Shown: positions 41,050 through 49,087 of the stretch, piece by piece | Numbering within the stretch: the stretch's first letter is position 1 | Layout: every line of letters begins with the position of its first letter | Source: Clostridia bacterium | GTDB taxonomy: Bacteria > Bacillota > Clostridia > Christensenellales > UBA1242 | Length of the DNA stretch: 64,000 bases | NCBI GenBank assembly: GCA_017537515.1 | Contig: JAFYKO010000122.1 | Span: 24,741-88,740, forward strand | Reading direction: 5' to 3' | The notes under the pieces: model-generated | Told to the model about the DNA's origin: nothing | Database searches by the model: none | What the model saw: only the letters and a program-made list of their open reading frames with translations | Translations under genes and position numbers: made by a program

Positions 41050-43056
41050 TTACTTCCTCGTTCCAAGAATTTCTTTAAGTGATACGTTGAGCAGGCTTGG
41101 GGGCACGTAGGTAGCCGACGGCAGAACCAACTCAATTTCGTCCTTTGCGTTGTCAACCGAATCCAACCGAAGCGTGACATACGCTGACGACAGATTGTAG
41201 GTTTCCGTAAGCAAAGAATTGAGTGTATCGGCTTCTAGGGTCTTGCCGACGTGGTAGCACACATAGTCTTCAATCGTCTTGCGGACCTGCTGCTGCATAG
41301 TGTAGGGTGCCGTATATTGAATGTAAACACTGACACCGACCTGCCCAAGCGGTTCAACCACTACAGACGTAAATCCCAACTTATCCGCTATATTGAAATA
41401 GCCCTTGATTTCGGATTCAAAGATAGCCTGGGTAAGTTGTTCATAATCATCAAACTTGTAGGACAGGTTATAGACCTGTTCGGTAGAATTGTCGTCGTCG
41501 TCAAGTTCCAGGGCTTCTTCACGGGTAGCCCAAAACCTGTCTTCGCTATACAGCGAAACGTCTTCTTCACTGCCAGGTTCAACCGTCTGCCCGCCATCCC
41601 GCAACGCAAGCCAAAGTTTCTTCGTCTTGGAATGGTAAACAACGTCGCCCTGGTAATAGACCCCGTGTTCACTCCAATACCTGCGGTTCTTCAAGACAAG
41701 ACCCGACAACACGATTGTAGCATTGTCATACACACAAGACGACGGGTAATAGCGTTGGTAAACCTGCGAAAGTTTAGTTCCGTCTGCCAAAGACATATAG
41801 AATGCCCAACCGTTCTTTGAAGAGGGGACACCCCTGTAATTCGGGTCGGAACAAATATACAGGCTAGACTCATAAACAACCATATCACCAGGATTATACT
41901 TCTTATAACGGCTATACTTGTATCGGTTGAAAAACAAAAGTTCCTTGGACTTGCGACCATTCCTAGCGTCGTTGTAGCCCTTTGAGAGCATAGACACCGT
42001 AATCCAGGAAGCCCAATTATATTCCCTGCGACCAAAGCAAGATTTCACAAAAGGTATCTTACTAACTTCGGTCACAAGGTCACGTTCGTCTGTAATCTTG
42101 CTTGCAGCGAAAAATTCCGAAACAGCACGGGAACGCAACGTGGTAGGGGTGTCGCCCATATTCATAGGTGCAAGCAACGGAGTGCTTTCACCTTTAAGGA
42201 ACATTTCCGTAATGTCAGTATTGAACTTTATCGTAGAATTGTCCACAGGTGCAAGGCTTTCGCACTTAACGTAGGTCACGACGACTTGCTTAATATGAGC
42301 CTTACCGCTACCACCATTGTAATCCTTGCCGAAGATTTCGCCATCGCCCAAGGTAAGTGTCATACCACGGGAGGTATGCTGAATCAAGGCTGCTTCGTCG
42401 GCATTCGGCATAGACAGAAGTTCATCCAAGGACCAGGCTAGTTTCGGATAAATCGGGGGTTCGTCCCCGTCCATTTCCAACTTGACTTCCACAGACTCCG
42501 ACCATACAGACTTGTAGGTTTCGGGAATAAGGACGGGTGCAAAGATACCAGGGGTATATCCGTCAAACCCGCTATCAATCGTCTGCTGCACGTAGTCGCC
42601 CGCACAATAAAGGGCTTCGTATTCAGTCCCCAATTCGGAACCTTCCACGTGACCCGTAGCGTCAATCTTGAACACAATAAGGTTCGTCTTGGAGCCGTCT
42701 TTAAGTGCAATAGTCCCCAACGAACTCCAACGAGTATAAGAACGCTCCGACCAAAAGCGGAACGGGGTTGAGGAGTTAATCTTCGGGGGCGTAATGGATT
42801 CAACGCTGTTAAGCAAAATGCCTTCCGCAAGTTTAAGCAGGTAAGCGTCGTTGCTATACAGAACGTCCATATTGAGCAGGTGGGACGCAGAACGGGCAGT
42901 GATAGCGTCAAGCCCATACATAAGCATCTGCAAGAACGAACGGGTCTGCTGCCCGAACACTGCGGAGTCTTTATTGAGAGTGGCTGCGGAACGCCCCAGG
43001 CGTTCCTGTATAGACAGGTTCGCTAACGCAAAATGGTCGTAAAATTGTTGAGCCAT
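41050..43056 (-). CDS. Baseplate wedge protein (gp6-like)
   Basis: The protein has 668 residues against 660 for T4 gp6. The N-terminal part is helical (ITARSASHLLNMDVLYSNDAYLLKLAEGILL). The C-terminal part has the gpJ/gp6-type domain (GFTSVVVEPLGQVGVSVYIQYTAP...VRKTIEDYV). Two sugar-binding-like loops (KKYNPGDMVVYESSLYICSD and YYQGDVVYHSKTKKLWLAL) sit in the middle. It lies directly after the gp25-like gene, the standard wedge order. It would form the inner baseplate ring. Confidence 0.75.
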   Translation of the reverse strand: MAQQFYDHFALANLSIQERLGRSAATLNKDSAVFGQQTRSFLQMLMYGLDAITARSASHLLNMDVLYSNDAYLLKLAEGILLNSVESITPPKINSSTPFRFWSERSYTRWSSLGTIALKDGSKTNLIVFKIDATGHVEGSELGTEYEALYCAGDYVQQTIDSGFDGYTPGIFAPVLIPETYKSVWSESVEVKLEMDGDEPPIYPKLAWSLDELLSMPNADEAALIQHTSRGMTLTLGDGEIFGKDYNGGSGKAHIKQVVVTYVKCESLAPVDNSTIKFNTDITEMFLKGESTPLLAPMNMGDTPTTLRSRAVSEFFAASKITDERDLVTEVSKIPFVKSCFGRREYNWASWITVSMLSKGYNDARNGRKSKELLFFNRYKYSRYKKYNPGDMVVYESSLYICSDPNYRGVPSSKNGWAFYMSLADGTKLSQVYQRYYPSSCVYDNATIVLSGLVLKNRRYWSEHGVYYQGDVVYHSKTKKLWLALRDGGQTVEPGSEEDVSLYSEDRFWATREEALELDDDDNSTEQVYNLSYKFDDYEQLTQAIFESEIKGYFNIADKLGFTSVVVEPLGQVGVSVYIQYTAPYTMQQQVRKTIEDYVCYHVGKTLEADTLNSLLTETYNLSSAYVTLRLDSVDNAKDEIELVLPSATYVPPSLLNVSLKEILGTRK

Positions 43057-43069
43057 ACTTTAACCTCTA

Positions 43070-43411
43070 CTACACTATCCCGTTCACGTCAAAAGTTTCA
43101 GTGCCGAACGTAAGTTGCAAATCCACAGTGAACCTGTCTTCGCCAACCTGGGAAATTACGTTAATTCCAAGGATTTCGTCTTCACGGACCACCTGCGAGC
43201 GGATTAAGATTTCGTGGATTTTGTTCTTCACAGCCGTCTGCCCGTTATAATCCGTGAAATCGCCAATGGCTTCACTCAAATCGGGCAGGGGTGGGTCTGT
43301 ATAGCCCAAATCCCCAAATGCGAGAATTACGCACTTGCAAGCCTGCAAGCGTTCACGACTACCCACTACAAGCAGTTCGTTAGTGCCATCATAATCGTGG
43401 TTAAAATCCAT
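43070..43411 (-). CDS. Baseplate wedge protein (gp25-like)
   Basis: The protein has 113 residues against 132 for T4 gp25. It shows the layout of the gp25/IraD-like fold: DFNHDYDG, a helix, GDFTDYNGQTAVKNKIHEILIRSQ and the final strand pair DRFTVDLQLTFGTETFDVNG. It precedes gp6 as in most contractile systems. The ATG lies six bases after a TATATT box and no Shine-Dalgarno sequence is seen, so translation may be leaderless. Confidence 0.75.
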   Translation of the reverse strand: MDFNHDYDGTNELLVVGSRERLQACKCVILAFGDLGYTDPPLPDLSEAIGDFTDYNGQTAVKNKIHEILIRSQVVREDEILGINVISQVGEDRFTVDLQLTFGTETFDVNGIV

Positions 43412-43415
43412 ACCC

Positions 43416-43423
43416 TAAATATA
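43416..43423 (-). promoter_or_regulatory. -10 box abutting the gp25-like start
   Basis: TATATTTA on the minus strand is followed by GGGT and ATG 43411. TTGATA 15 bases upstream is a possible but closely spaced -35. It would start the baseplate unit. Confidence 0.45.
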
Positions 43424-43440
43424 TATAATTCTAGGGCATA

Positions 43441-44340
43441 TCAAACTTCAAAGGAACTCTTGTTCGGGTATTTTCTTGCCAAATACTCACGGGTAGTCTT
43501 GTCATTCTTGCCCGTAGTATCGTTAAAACAGACCACCTGGCGGGTGTCGGCTTCTGCATAGACCTGGGGCGAGAACGTCGGCATTTCAAAATAACCGATA
43601 TGCGGGAACTTGTCGCTGTGAACCGCCATACCGCTAATGTTCTGTGCCATCATTAGCAGCATATGGTTATAGTCGTGGTCCCGTCGCCACTTACCCAATC
43701 CCTTTGAAATACGCTCCCATTCGTCATTCAAGAACGACTTGCAAAATTCAACGTTATAGACCTGGAACAAATGGTGCCAATGGTAATAAGGCAGGGGCTT
43801 GCAGTAATGGTCCATAACCAACTTATGCCCGTTGGTAAGCGTCTTTCGGAACTGATTGAACGCCCCATAAGCGTCACGACCCTCAATGAACATTAACGGC
43901 TTGCCGTCCTGCTCAAAGCAAGTATCGTCTACGGGAGCGTTGGCATACATATCGTCGTTTGCCAATATGAAATTGCCCTTCAAATCCAATTCCTTGATAG
44001 CACACAACTCAATGGTTGCACTATTAAAGCACGGGCGGTGCTTTTCGGGAATGAACTCATTATGATAGTGGACCACAATTCGGGGGTCGTCCTTGTTCAA
44101 GAAAGACGGGAACTGCGACGGCTGCATAAGAAGCAAGTGGACTTTGCCCAAGGACTTGTAGTTCTGTTCCAAGGCTCGCCACCAATACTTAAACAACCCG
44201 TGACTAGAATAACGACGACGAAACGGCACAAAGAAAACCTGTCGTGCCTTTTCGTTCTTCGGGTGCAAATTCTTGGCTTTTAGGAATACGTCAAGCCAAG
44301 CGTCGTCGTTAGATTCAACGAACGGTATTAGAATATCCAT
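43441..44340 (-). CDS. Stealth-like sugar-phosphate transferase
   Basis: The 299-residue protein has the three Stealth-type regions: an N-terminal LIPFVESNDDAWLD (CR1-like), GNFILANDDMYANAP with Asp-Asp at 129-130 (CR2-like), and MDHYCKPLPYYHWHHLFQVY (CR3-like). The family transfers sugar phosphates in capsule synthesis, and the NDD region holds the catalytic acid residues. A phage copy could alter the host surface or its own virion. It lies between lysis/fibre genes and the baseplate unit. Confidence 0.7.
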   Translation of the reverse strand: MDILIPFVESNDDAWLDVFLKAKNLHPKNEKARQVFFVPFRRRYSSHGLFKYWWRALEQNYKSLGKVHLLLMQPSQFPSFLNKDDPRIVVHYHNEFIPEKHRPCFNSATIELCAIKELDLKGNFILANDDMYANAPVDDTCFEQDGKPLMFIEGRDAYGAFNQFRKTLTNGHKLVMDHYCKPLPYYHWHHLFQVYNVEFCKSFLNDEWERISKGLGKWRRDHDYNHMLLMMAQNISGMAVHSDKFPHIGYFEMPTFSPQVYAEADTRQVVCFNDTTGKNDKTTREYLARKYPNKSSFEV

Positions 44341-44358
44341 AGGGTGTCGGTTTATCGG

Positions 44359-44493
44359 TTAATCGCAGATTTTCTTTCGGGAACCCTTACCGCCAACGTT
44401 TTCGTTAGACGGGGCATTCCCAAATTCAATCTTCACGGTTTTGGTCCCCTGCGGGACCTTGACGATTACTTCGTCAACTTTCTGTTTAGCCAT
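44359..44493 (-). CDS. Small basic protein
   Basis: ATG 44493, preceded by GAGG, opens a 44-residue frame, MAKQKVDEVIVKVPQGTKTV..., ending in a Gly/Lys/Arg tail (KGSRKKICD). It overlaps the end of the previous gene by eight bases, suggesting translational coupling. Strands dominate the N-terminal 30 residues. The function is unknown. Confidence 0.6.
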   Translation of the reverse strand: MAKQKVDEVIVKVPQGTKTVKIEFGNAPSNENVGGKGSRKKICD

Positions 44494-44836
44494 TTTCAAC
44501 CTCACGATTCTTGCGGTTGCGACGCTTCTGCTTAACTTCGGATTCCACGACTTCAACAGGTTCTTCTGCGGTCGGTGCTTCGTCCTGCGGTTCTGCGGTC
44601 GGGGTTTCAGCGACTTCTTCAGCAATCGGAGCGGTCGGGGTTTCAGCAACTTCTTCGGCAATCGGAGCGGTCGGGGTTTCAGCGACTTCTTCAACCTTGG
44701 GCTGTTCTACCTTGTGGGCTTCAACTTTCGGCTGTTCCACTTTATTCTGCACAGACTTATTCTGTGCAGCCTGCGGGCGGGAACGACGCTTGCTGATTAA
44801 AGCTTCAAGTGCGGACAGTTTTTTGTTCTTGTTCAT
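44486..44836 (-). CDS. Acidic Pro/Glu repeat protein
   Basis: The 116-residue protein has basic ends (MNKNKKLSALEALISKRRSRPQ and KQKRRNRKNR) and a middle of tandem repeats, with EEVAETPTAPIA twice and a shortened third copy. The preceding VEQPKVEAHKVEQPKVE is also repetitive. It is likely extended and disordered. AAAGGAAC precedes the ATG. It overlaps the upstream membrane-protein gene by 32 bases. A periplasm-spanning or linker role is possible but unproven. Confidence 0.65.
   Translation of the reverse strand: MNKNKKLSALEALISKRRSRPQAAQNKSVQNKVEQPKVEAHKVEQPKVEEVAETPTAPIAEEVAETPTAPIAEEVAETPTAEPQDEAPTAEEPVEVVESEVKQKRRNRKNREVENG
44596..44695 (-). repeat. 36-bp tandem repeat inside the Pro/Glu gene
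   Basis: About 2.8 copies of a 36-bp unit encode EEVAETPTAPIA. Units start near 44598, 44634 and 44670 and differ at only a few wobble bases, indicating recent expansion. Confidence 0.8.
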
Positions 44837-45008
44837 TTTTCAGTTCCTTTTGAATGTGTTTAGGGGACAGACGCAATTCAATTTCGCCTATCTTCGCTTC
44901 AAATAAATGTAAATAATTTCGCAGCACAACCACACGGATTGCAAGCAAAATGTTAGTGATTACCGACAGAATCAACAGAATTAGAAGAACTAACGTCGTT
45001 GTTGCCAT
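44805..45008 (-). CDS. Small membrane protein, lysis cassette candidate
   Basis: The 67-residue protein MATTTLVLLILLILSVITNILL... is one membrane helix followed by a charged cytoplasmic or periplasmic tail. GAGG is upstream. Its start lies inside the 3' end of the previous membrane-protein gene in another frame, and its end overlaps the Pro/Glu gene. Nested small membrane proteins next to an amidase-type gene are typical of holin or spanin sets, but no family was recognised. Confidence 0.6.
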   Translation of the reverse strand: MATTTLVLLILLILSVITNILLAIRVVVLRNYLHLFEAKIGEIELRLSPKHIQKELKNEQEQKTVRT

Positions 45009-45285
45009 TGTTTACCTCGGTTTTAGGCGGGTTATTCGGTGTATGTAAGAGAATATCTATTTGGGTTTGCAAGTCCTGTAATACGGTTTCCAGGAACGTC
45101 ACTTTGTCGTTTACGGACGTTGCCATAAAGCGAGCCTTTGTATTCGCTTCCCGCAAAGACCTAAACAACTTCTCAAACTTTTGGAACTGCTCCATAGCCT
45201 TACGAACCTGCTTCACCATATACACACAGGATAGAAGCAAGCATACAGACAAGCCAATGGACGTTAATTGAAACAGCAATTCCAT
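44953..45285 (-). CDS. Membrane-anchored coiled-coil protein, lysis cassette candidate
   Basis: ATG 45285, with GGGAGG upstream, gives a 110-residue protein: one N-terminal membrane helix (LLFQLTSIGLSVCLLLSCVYMV), a coiled coil (KQVRKAMEQFQKFEKLFRSL) and a Asn/Ser-rich tail. LLSC inside the helix weakly resembles a lipobox. The arrangement recalls a spanin or holin-like protein. It follows the NlpC/P60 gene and overlaps the next membrane protein by 56 bases. Confidence 0.6.
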   Translation of the reverse strand: MELLFQLTSIGLSVCLLLSCVYMVKQVRKAMEQFQKFEKLFRSLREANTKARFMATSVNDKVTFLETVLQDLQTQIDILLHTPNNPPKTEVNNGNNDVSSSNSVDSVGNH

Positions 45286-45318
45286 AGATAGTCCCTCCCT
45301 ATTTATATAGCACAATGG

Positions 45319-45732
45319 CTACTTTTTCAAATATACGCAAGCCACCACGTCCTTGCGGATAGGTCTTACACGGACAAATCCCGTGGAAGCAGCAGCGGTC
45401 TTACAGGACGACCCGCCACCGCCCGCTTCAAGCATTAAGCCGTCCCCAAGGGCGACTGCAACGTGGGTAATCTTTTCGGTGGATTTTCCAAAGAACAGAA
45501 TATCGCAGTCGTTAGCGTGGTCTATGTTGCCCTCCCGCCAATTAGCCTGCCTTATAAGAAAATTGTAAAGTCCCTGGGCGGTAACATCAGAACCCGTATA
45601 AAGACCCAAAGCCCAAAGACCCTCCAGGACAAGTCCGCTACAATCAAAGCCATTCTGTGACTTTCCCGTTCCGTCCCCCGACCAAATATACGGGCGACCG
45701 ATAAAATGCTTCAAGTATTCAGTGAGCGTCAT
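45319..45732 (-). CDS. NlpC/P60 peptidoglycan endopeptidase
   Basis: The 137-residue protein has the NlpC/P60 motifs: GFDCSGLV with catalytic Cys31, and KITHVAVALGDG with His90. It cleaves peptide cross-bridges in peptidoglycan, either as endolysin or as tail-tip enzyme. There is no signal peptide or cell-wall-binding domain. The neighbouring small membrane-protein genes support a lysis role. Confidence 0.8.
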   Translation of the reverse strand: MTLTEYLKHFIGRPYIWSGDGTGKSQNGFDCSGLVLEGLWALGLYTGSDVTAQGLYNFLIRQANWREGNIDHANDCDILFFGKSTEKITHVAVALGDGLMLEAGGGGSSCKTAAASTGFVRVRPIRKDVVACVYLKK

Positions 45733-45736
45733 ACAA

Positions 45737-46207
45737 CTACCCCGATTCCTTTGCGGACCACTTGAATGTGAACAGGACCCTGTTAATGTTGGTCAAGTGG
45801 TCGTCTTCTTCGTATGCCTTGTTTCCGAATGCACGTACGGAGTAGTACACCACATTACGCTTAAACTTACCCATACCTGCCCATTCAAGCCCGTCACGCA
45901 AAAATTCGTCTGCGAACTCACGGGTAACGGGGTGTTCCCCGTTGCAATCGTCGCAGGGGGTATAGAACAAATCGTGGATTAAATAAATAAGCGATTTCTT
46001 TTGGTCGCCCACCTGGTCAACGAACCCGTCAACAAATCTGCCACCACTACGGAAATTCGTGACGAACCCCATCTTGATAGACATTTCCAGGCAACCTATA
46101 TCGGTATGGACCATAATATCGGTGTCCTGGGCTAGTTTGTAATATCTGTCGCCTAGCGGTGTAACTGCGATACTAGGCTTATTCATAGTTATGGAATAGA
46201 CGTTCAT
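45737..46207 (-). CDS. DUF1353-type phage protein
   Basis: The 156-residue protein contains the pattern MGFVTNFRSG...LIYLIHDLFYT...REFADEFLRDGLEW, that is a strand with Gly-Phe-x-Thr-Asn/Asp, an IHD motif and an AD-x-x-F helix. This is typical of DUF1353 phage proteins, which often lie near lysis or tail genes. A Cys pair (CDDC) is inserted after the IHD motif. Its function is not established. A TATATT box with an ATGACA-like -35 lies upstream near 46238-46270. Confidence 0.65.
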   Translation of the reverse strand: MNVYSITMNKPSIAVTPLGDRYYKLAQDTDIMVHTDIGCLEMSIKMGFVTNFRSGGRFVDGFVDQVGDQKKSLIYLIHDLFYTPCDDCNGEHPVTREFADEFLRDGLEWAGMGKFKRNVVYYSVRAFGNKAYEEDDHLTNINRVLFTFKWSAKESG

Positions 46208-46324
46208 TTCATACCGTCCTTTTTAAGTCTTACCCTAGAAATATAGATAATTATTTTTTATATTGTCATACATAGATTGTGTAGCGACAATCGCCAATAA
46301 GAGTTTGAAGATTATTCTTCATCC

Positions 46325-46367
46325 CCGCCAGAGTGTATTCGCTACTGCACCCTGGCGGTTTTATTTT
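46325..46367 (+). terminator. Hairpin with T run, rightward
   Basis: CCGCCAG (46325-46331) pairs with CTGGCGG (46352-46358), and GTG with CAC inside after one mismatch. TTTTATTTT follows on the plus strand. No rightward gene ends here, so it may belong to the HNH element or block antisense transcription. Confidence 0.5.
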
Positions 46368-46371
46368 AATT

Positions 46372-47022
46372 ATGAGCGAAATTCGTGTAAAACAACACCC
46401 GACACTAGGAATCCTAGTCTGCACTGACGGGCACGTAATGGTCCCAAAAAATAATAAGCGGAAAGCCCATTGGACGCTAGGTAGCAAAACAAAAGACGGA
46501 TATTTAACCGTAAAAATAAGAAATACAACTTATAGAGTCCACAGGCTAGTAGCAGAAACGTTTATTCCAAATCCATACAATTTACCCGAAGTAGACCATT
46601 TTCCCATTAGAGAAAGAAGTTTTAATGACTACCAAAATCTACGATGGGCTGATAGAACAACTCAAAATAGAAACACCTCAAAGTGCGATAACGTATCTAA
46701 TCGTGGTTGGAAGCACACGTATGAAGATAAAAAACAGTATAATAAAGAATACAATAAATCCATATTAGAAAAGCATAAAGACTACCAAAGAAATTACTAT
46801 GCGAGCAATAAAGAAAAATGCAGGAAGATAGGTCTTGATTTCTACCACTCCCACAAAGAACAATACAAAGAATATGAAGCAATACGGAAGAAAACACGAA
46901 AACGTGTTTTGTTTAATGATGGTAAAACAAGAGAAATCTCAAAAGAATGTGCAGAATCCCTTCTGCAACTACCCGTAAAAAACAGAGTATTTGACGAAAG
47001 TTTTAGGTGGAAACCAACCTAG
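46372..47022 (+). CDS. HNH homing endonuclease
   Basis: From ATG 46372 (MSEIRVKQHP) the protein is 216 residues. The HNH core is YRVHRLVAETFIPNP...EVDHFPIRERSFNDYQNLRWADRTTQNRNT. The rest is Lys/Tyr-rich helix repeats (KEYNKSILEKHKDYQRNYYASNKEK), usual in phage HNH endonucleases for DNA contact. It is one of three nuclease genes reading rightwards. Its end overlaps the end of the convergent membrane-protein gene by four bases, so it is inserted without loss of coding sequence. Confidence 0.88.
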   Translation: MSEIRVKQHPTLGILVCTDGHVMVPKNNKRKAHWTLGSKTKDGYLTVKIRNTTYRVHRLVAETFIPNPYNLPEVDHFPIRERSFNDYQNLRWADRTTQNRNTSKCDNVSNRGWKHTYEDKKQYNKEYNKSILEKHKDYQRNYYASNKEKCRKIGLDFYHSHKEQYKEYEAIRKKTRKRVLFNDGKTREISKECAESLLQLPVKNRVFDESFRWKPT

Positions 47023-47279
47023 CACTTGTCATCCTTGTTATAACGCTCGGACAGCACACCCTTGATATACGCCAAGTTACTAGACATTTCGTTAATCCTG
47101 TCATAGATAGCATTCAATTCACCTGCACGGTTCTTGTCCGCTTCTTTTAGGTCGTCTTCAAGTTGCTTAATTCTTTTGGCGTGGTCCTTTATCACAAAAA
47201 CTGCCCAAGCAAGGCATAATGTTGCGGGAACACCAATAATGCTAGATAATCCTGTTAGAATTTCCACAAATTGCTCCAT
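47019..47279 (-). CDS. Holin-like membrane protein
   Basis: The 86-residue protein has one membrane helix (LSSIIGVPATLCLAWAVFVI) followed by a coiled coil (KRIKQLEDDLKEADKNRAGELNAIYDRI). GAGGA precedes the ATG. This is common among phage holins or holin-like proteins. It lies 1.3 kb upstream of the NlpC/P60 gene, separated by the inserted HNH gene and the DUF1353 gene. Confidence 0.55.
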   Translation of the reverse strand: MEQFVEILTGLSSIIGVPATLCLAWAVFVIKDHAKRIKQLEDDLKEADKNRAGELNAIYDRINEMSSNLAYIKGVLSERYNKDDKC

Positions 47280-47323
47280 AGTTCAATCCTCGCCAATATA
47301 ATAAATTCACAAACAAAGTAAAA

Positions 47324-48097
47324 TTATTTATTTGCTACACGGGATTTGAGAGCATTTCTGTATGACAAAACACGTGCAGCGTATTCTTCACGTCCTACTT
47401 CCTGGAAGCCCCTGTCCCCACTTTCAACATAAAAACGTTCACAATCAATTTCGTTTCCGTCGGGGTCCACGATTTTCAAGATATGCGACGTATCAAAACA
47501 ACCTACTTCTGCATTCACAGAATCAAATTGGTGGGCATAAACCTTGTAGGGTTTAGCACTAGGATAATACGGAAATGTTATCGGTCCTACAATTTCATTT
47601 ACAAGTTTGGACGCTAACCCGCTATGCCAGGTTGTTTCGGTTCCGTCGTCGGCAACTTCAACCAACACGGTTCTGTCAACGTCGCTATATTCCACGGAGC
47701 CGTCGGGACTAACAGTCTTGAACACCGACGACGCACGGGTATGCTGATAGTGACCCTTTTCGCCATAGAATGAGTATTGGTCGCCCCATTCTTCGGGAGT
47801 ATCATTGATAGGCGTAAGTGGCTTGCCGTCAATCAATCTGTTCAAGATTGCCTTTGTGAACCCGATTGAACAACCGCTATGCCCGTCGTCCATAAGAGAA
47901 CGGAACGCTTTCAATGCCGACTGATAGCAGCCTGCACCATAGCCGTCCTCACCCTTACAGGCAATTTGCACTTCACGGTCTGCCCAATCGGACAACGATT
48001 CGTGCAAACGACGCTTCGGGTGTTCTTTCAAATGGAGCAGTTTTGACAACTGCTCGTCAAGTCGTGAAATCCTTTGGTTTACTTTAGTTATACGCAT
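47324..48097 (-). CDS. Conserved phage protein of unknown function
   Basis: The 257-residue protein contains WADREVQIACKGEDGYGAG, then SALKAFRSLMDDGHSGCSIG and KAILNRLIDGKPLTPINDTPE, a block that I recall from many unrelated tailed phages without a firm function. A further SSVFKTVSPDGSVEYSDVDR block follows. It starts with a helical linker (KVNQRISRLDEQLSKLL). Possibly nucleotide- or replication-related; no catalytic motif was identified. Confidence 0.65.
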   Translation of the reverse strand: MRITKVNQRISRLDEQLSKLLHLKEHPKRRLHESLSDWADREVQIACKGEDGYGAGCYQSALKAFRSLMDDGHSGCSIGFTKAILNRLIDGKPLTPINDTPEEWGDQYSFYGEKGHYQHTRASSVFKTVSPDGSVEYSDVDRTVLVEVADDGTETTWHSGLASKLVNEIVGPITFPYYPSAKPYKVYAHQFDSVNAEVGCFDTSHILKIVDPDGNEIDCERFYVESGDRGFQEVGREEYAARVLSYRNALKSRVANK

Positions 48098-48111
48098 AAC
48101 CCTACCACAAC

Positions 48112-48540
48112 TTATACAGGACTGCCCGTCACAGTTCTAGCACCGTTAGACCAACTAGAACCTGTCAGCTTCGCCCAATAAAACACAGCGTTATCCCCTT
48201 GAACGTCCAATGCAGAACCAAACGTGTAAGTATCATACCCCGAACTAGACTTCTGCACAGACGACAATACCATATAAACATCCATAGTATTGCCATAAAT
48301 ACTTAACCCTCGCAAAACTACCAAAGCCCCTGCATCTATAGCTTCCTGTATCTGCACGTGGGTAGTTACGCCATAAACAGCAGTAAATACCCTAGATATG
48401 GGGTGCAAAACCCCGTCACGCATAATATACAGGGACTTGTCCGTATCACAAAAACCTAACTCACGGTCAATAAGTTTTTCTCGCAAGTCGGAGTCGGTGC
48501 CTGCACGGATAACTTGCTTTGCGGGGATTCTTTTTGTCAT
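48112..48540 (-). CDS. Small fibre protein with Mtd-like N-terminal domain
   Basis: The 142-residue protein begins with IRAGTDSDLREKLIDRELGFCDTDKSLYIM, the RxGT...ELGF-x-DT pattern of the N-terminal domain of Mtd-type and other phage fibre proteins. The rest is a beta-rich domain with Ser/Gly-rich loops. It may bind the tail or cap a fibre. No reverse transcriptase or variable-repeat pair is present, so there is no sign of a diversity-generating system. AAAAGG precedes the ATG. Confidence 0.6.
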   Translation of the reverse strand: MTKRIPAKQVIRAGTDSDLREKLIDRELGFCDTDKSLYIMRDGVLHPISRVFTAVYGVTTHVQIQEAIDAGALVVLRGLSIYGNTMDVYMVLSSVQKSSSGYDTYTFGSALDVQGDNAVFYWAKLTGSSWSNGARTVTGSPV

Positions 48541-48562
48541 AAGTCAATATCCTTTTAATGCA

Positions 48563-48643
48563 CTACCCATACACCAAAGGCGTATAAGTTTCCTGCTTCA
48601 CAGAACCACTACTTTTTAGGTCTATTACTAGACGTTCATCCAT
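48563..48643 (-). CDS. Very small protein before the Mtd-like gene
   Basis: ATG 48643, with GGGGAG nine bases upstream, opens a 26-residue frame, MDERLVIDLKSSGSVKQETY..., ending GYG-like. It lies behind a TATATTTA box (48692-48699) and before the Mtd-like gene. It may be a real peptide or a leader. The function is unknown. Confidence 0.4.
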   Translation of the reverse strand: MDERLVIDLKSSGSVKQETYTPLVYG

Positions 48644-48707
48644 AGTTGGGTTCTCCCCAGGCTTAAATTCGGATGGTCACACCCTATACCCTAAATATAA
48701 TTAAAAA

Positions 48708-48728
48708 CCCCGATACGTGGTATCGGGG
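48708..48728 (-). terminator. Rho-independent terminator
   Basis: CCCCGATAC and GTATCGGGG form a 9-bp stem with a 3-base loop, followed on the minus strand by TTTTTAATT. It ends the thyX/115-residue unit. Confidence 0.9.
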
Positions 48729-48739
48729 TAAACCAATGA

Positions 48740-49087
48740 TTACGCTGCAAGACGTTTTCTAGCCCTATATCGCCTGTTAGCCTCGGCTCTTTTAGCCTTA
48801 AATACAGGGTCGTCCTTGTGATTCAACTTGTATAACTTGCTAGATTTAGAGCGTTTTGCCTTGTATTCGGGGTCGTCCTTGACGGAATCCTTGTAGGTCT
48901 TGTTGCTCTTTGATTTCTTTTCCTTGAACGCAGGGTCATCCTTGTGCCTAGCGTAGAACCTATCCCGTTTAGCCTTAACGACTTCGGGATTCTGCTTGCG
49001 GGTCGGCAACTTCGGTGGAACGATTACAGGGATTTCCAACAACCGCTGATGCAGCAAAGACCAATCTATGCCATTATTGCTTGACAA
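48740..49087 (-). CDS. Lys-rich repeat protein behind thyX
   Basis: The 115-residue protein has a Pro/Lys-rich start and then three repeats of about 25 residues: HKDDPAFKEKKSKSNKTYK, VKDDPEYKAKRSKSSKLYK and HKDDPVFKAKRAEANRRYR. Such basic helical repeats occur in phage endonuclease tails and DNA-binding proteins. It overlaps the end of thyX by 14 bases. It could be the DNA-binding remnant of a homing endonuclease, or a small DNA-binding protein. Confidence 0.6.
   Translation of the reverse strand: MSSNNGIDWSLLHQRLLEIPVIVPPKLPTRKQNPEVVKAKRDRFYARHKDDPAFKEKKSKSNKTYKDSVKDDPEYKAKRSKSSKLYKLNHKDDPVFKAKRAEANRRYRARKRLAA

Noticed and set aside
44596..44695. Tandem repeats considered as a CRISPR array
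   Set aside because: The units are in frame within a coding gene, have no variable spacers, and no cas gene is present. No other CRISPR-like array was seen.
48112..48540. Mtd-like protein considered as target of a diversity-generating retroelement
   Set aside because: No reverse transcriptase, template repeat or variable C-terminal domain is visible in the window.
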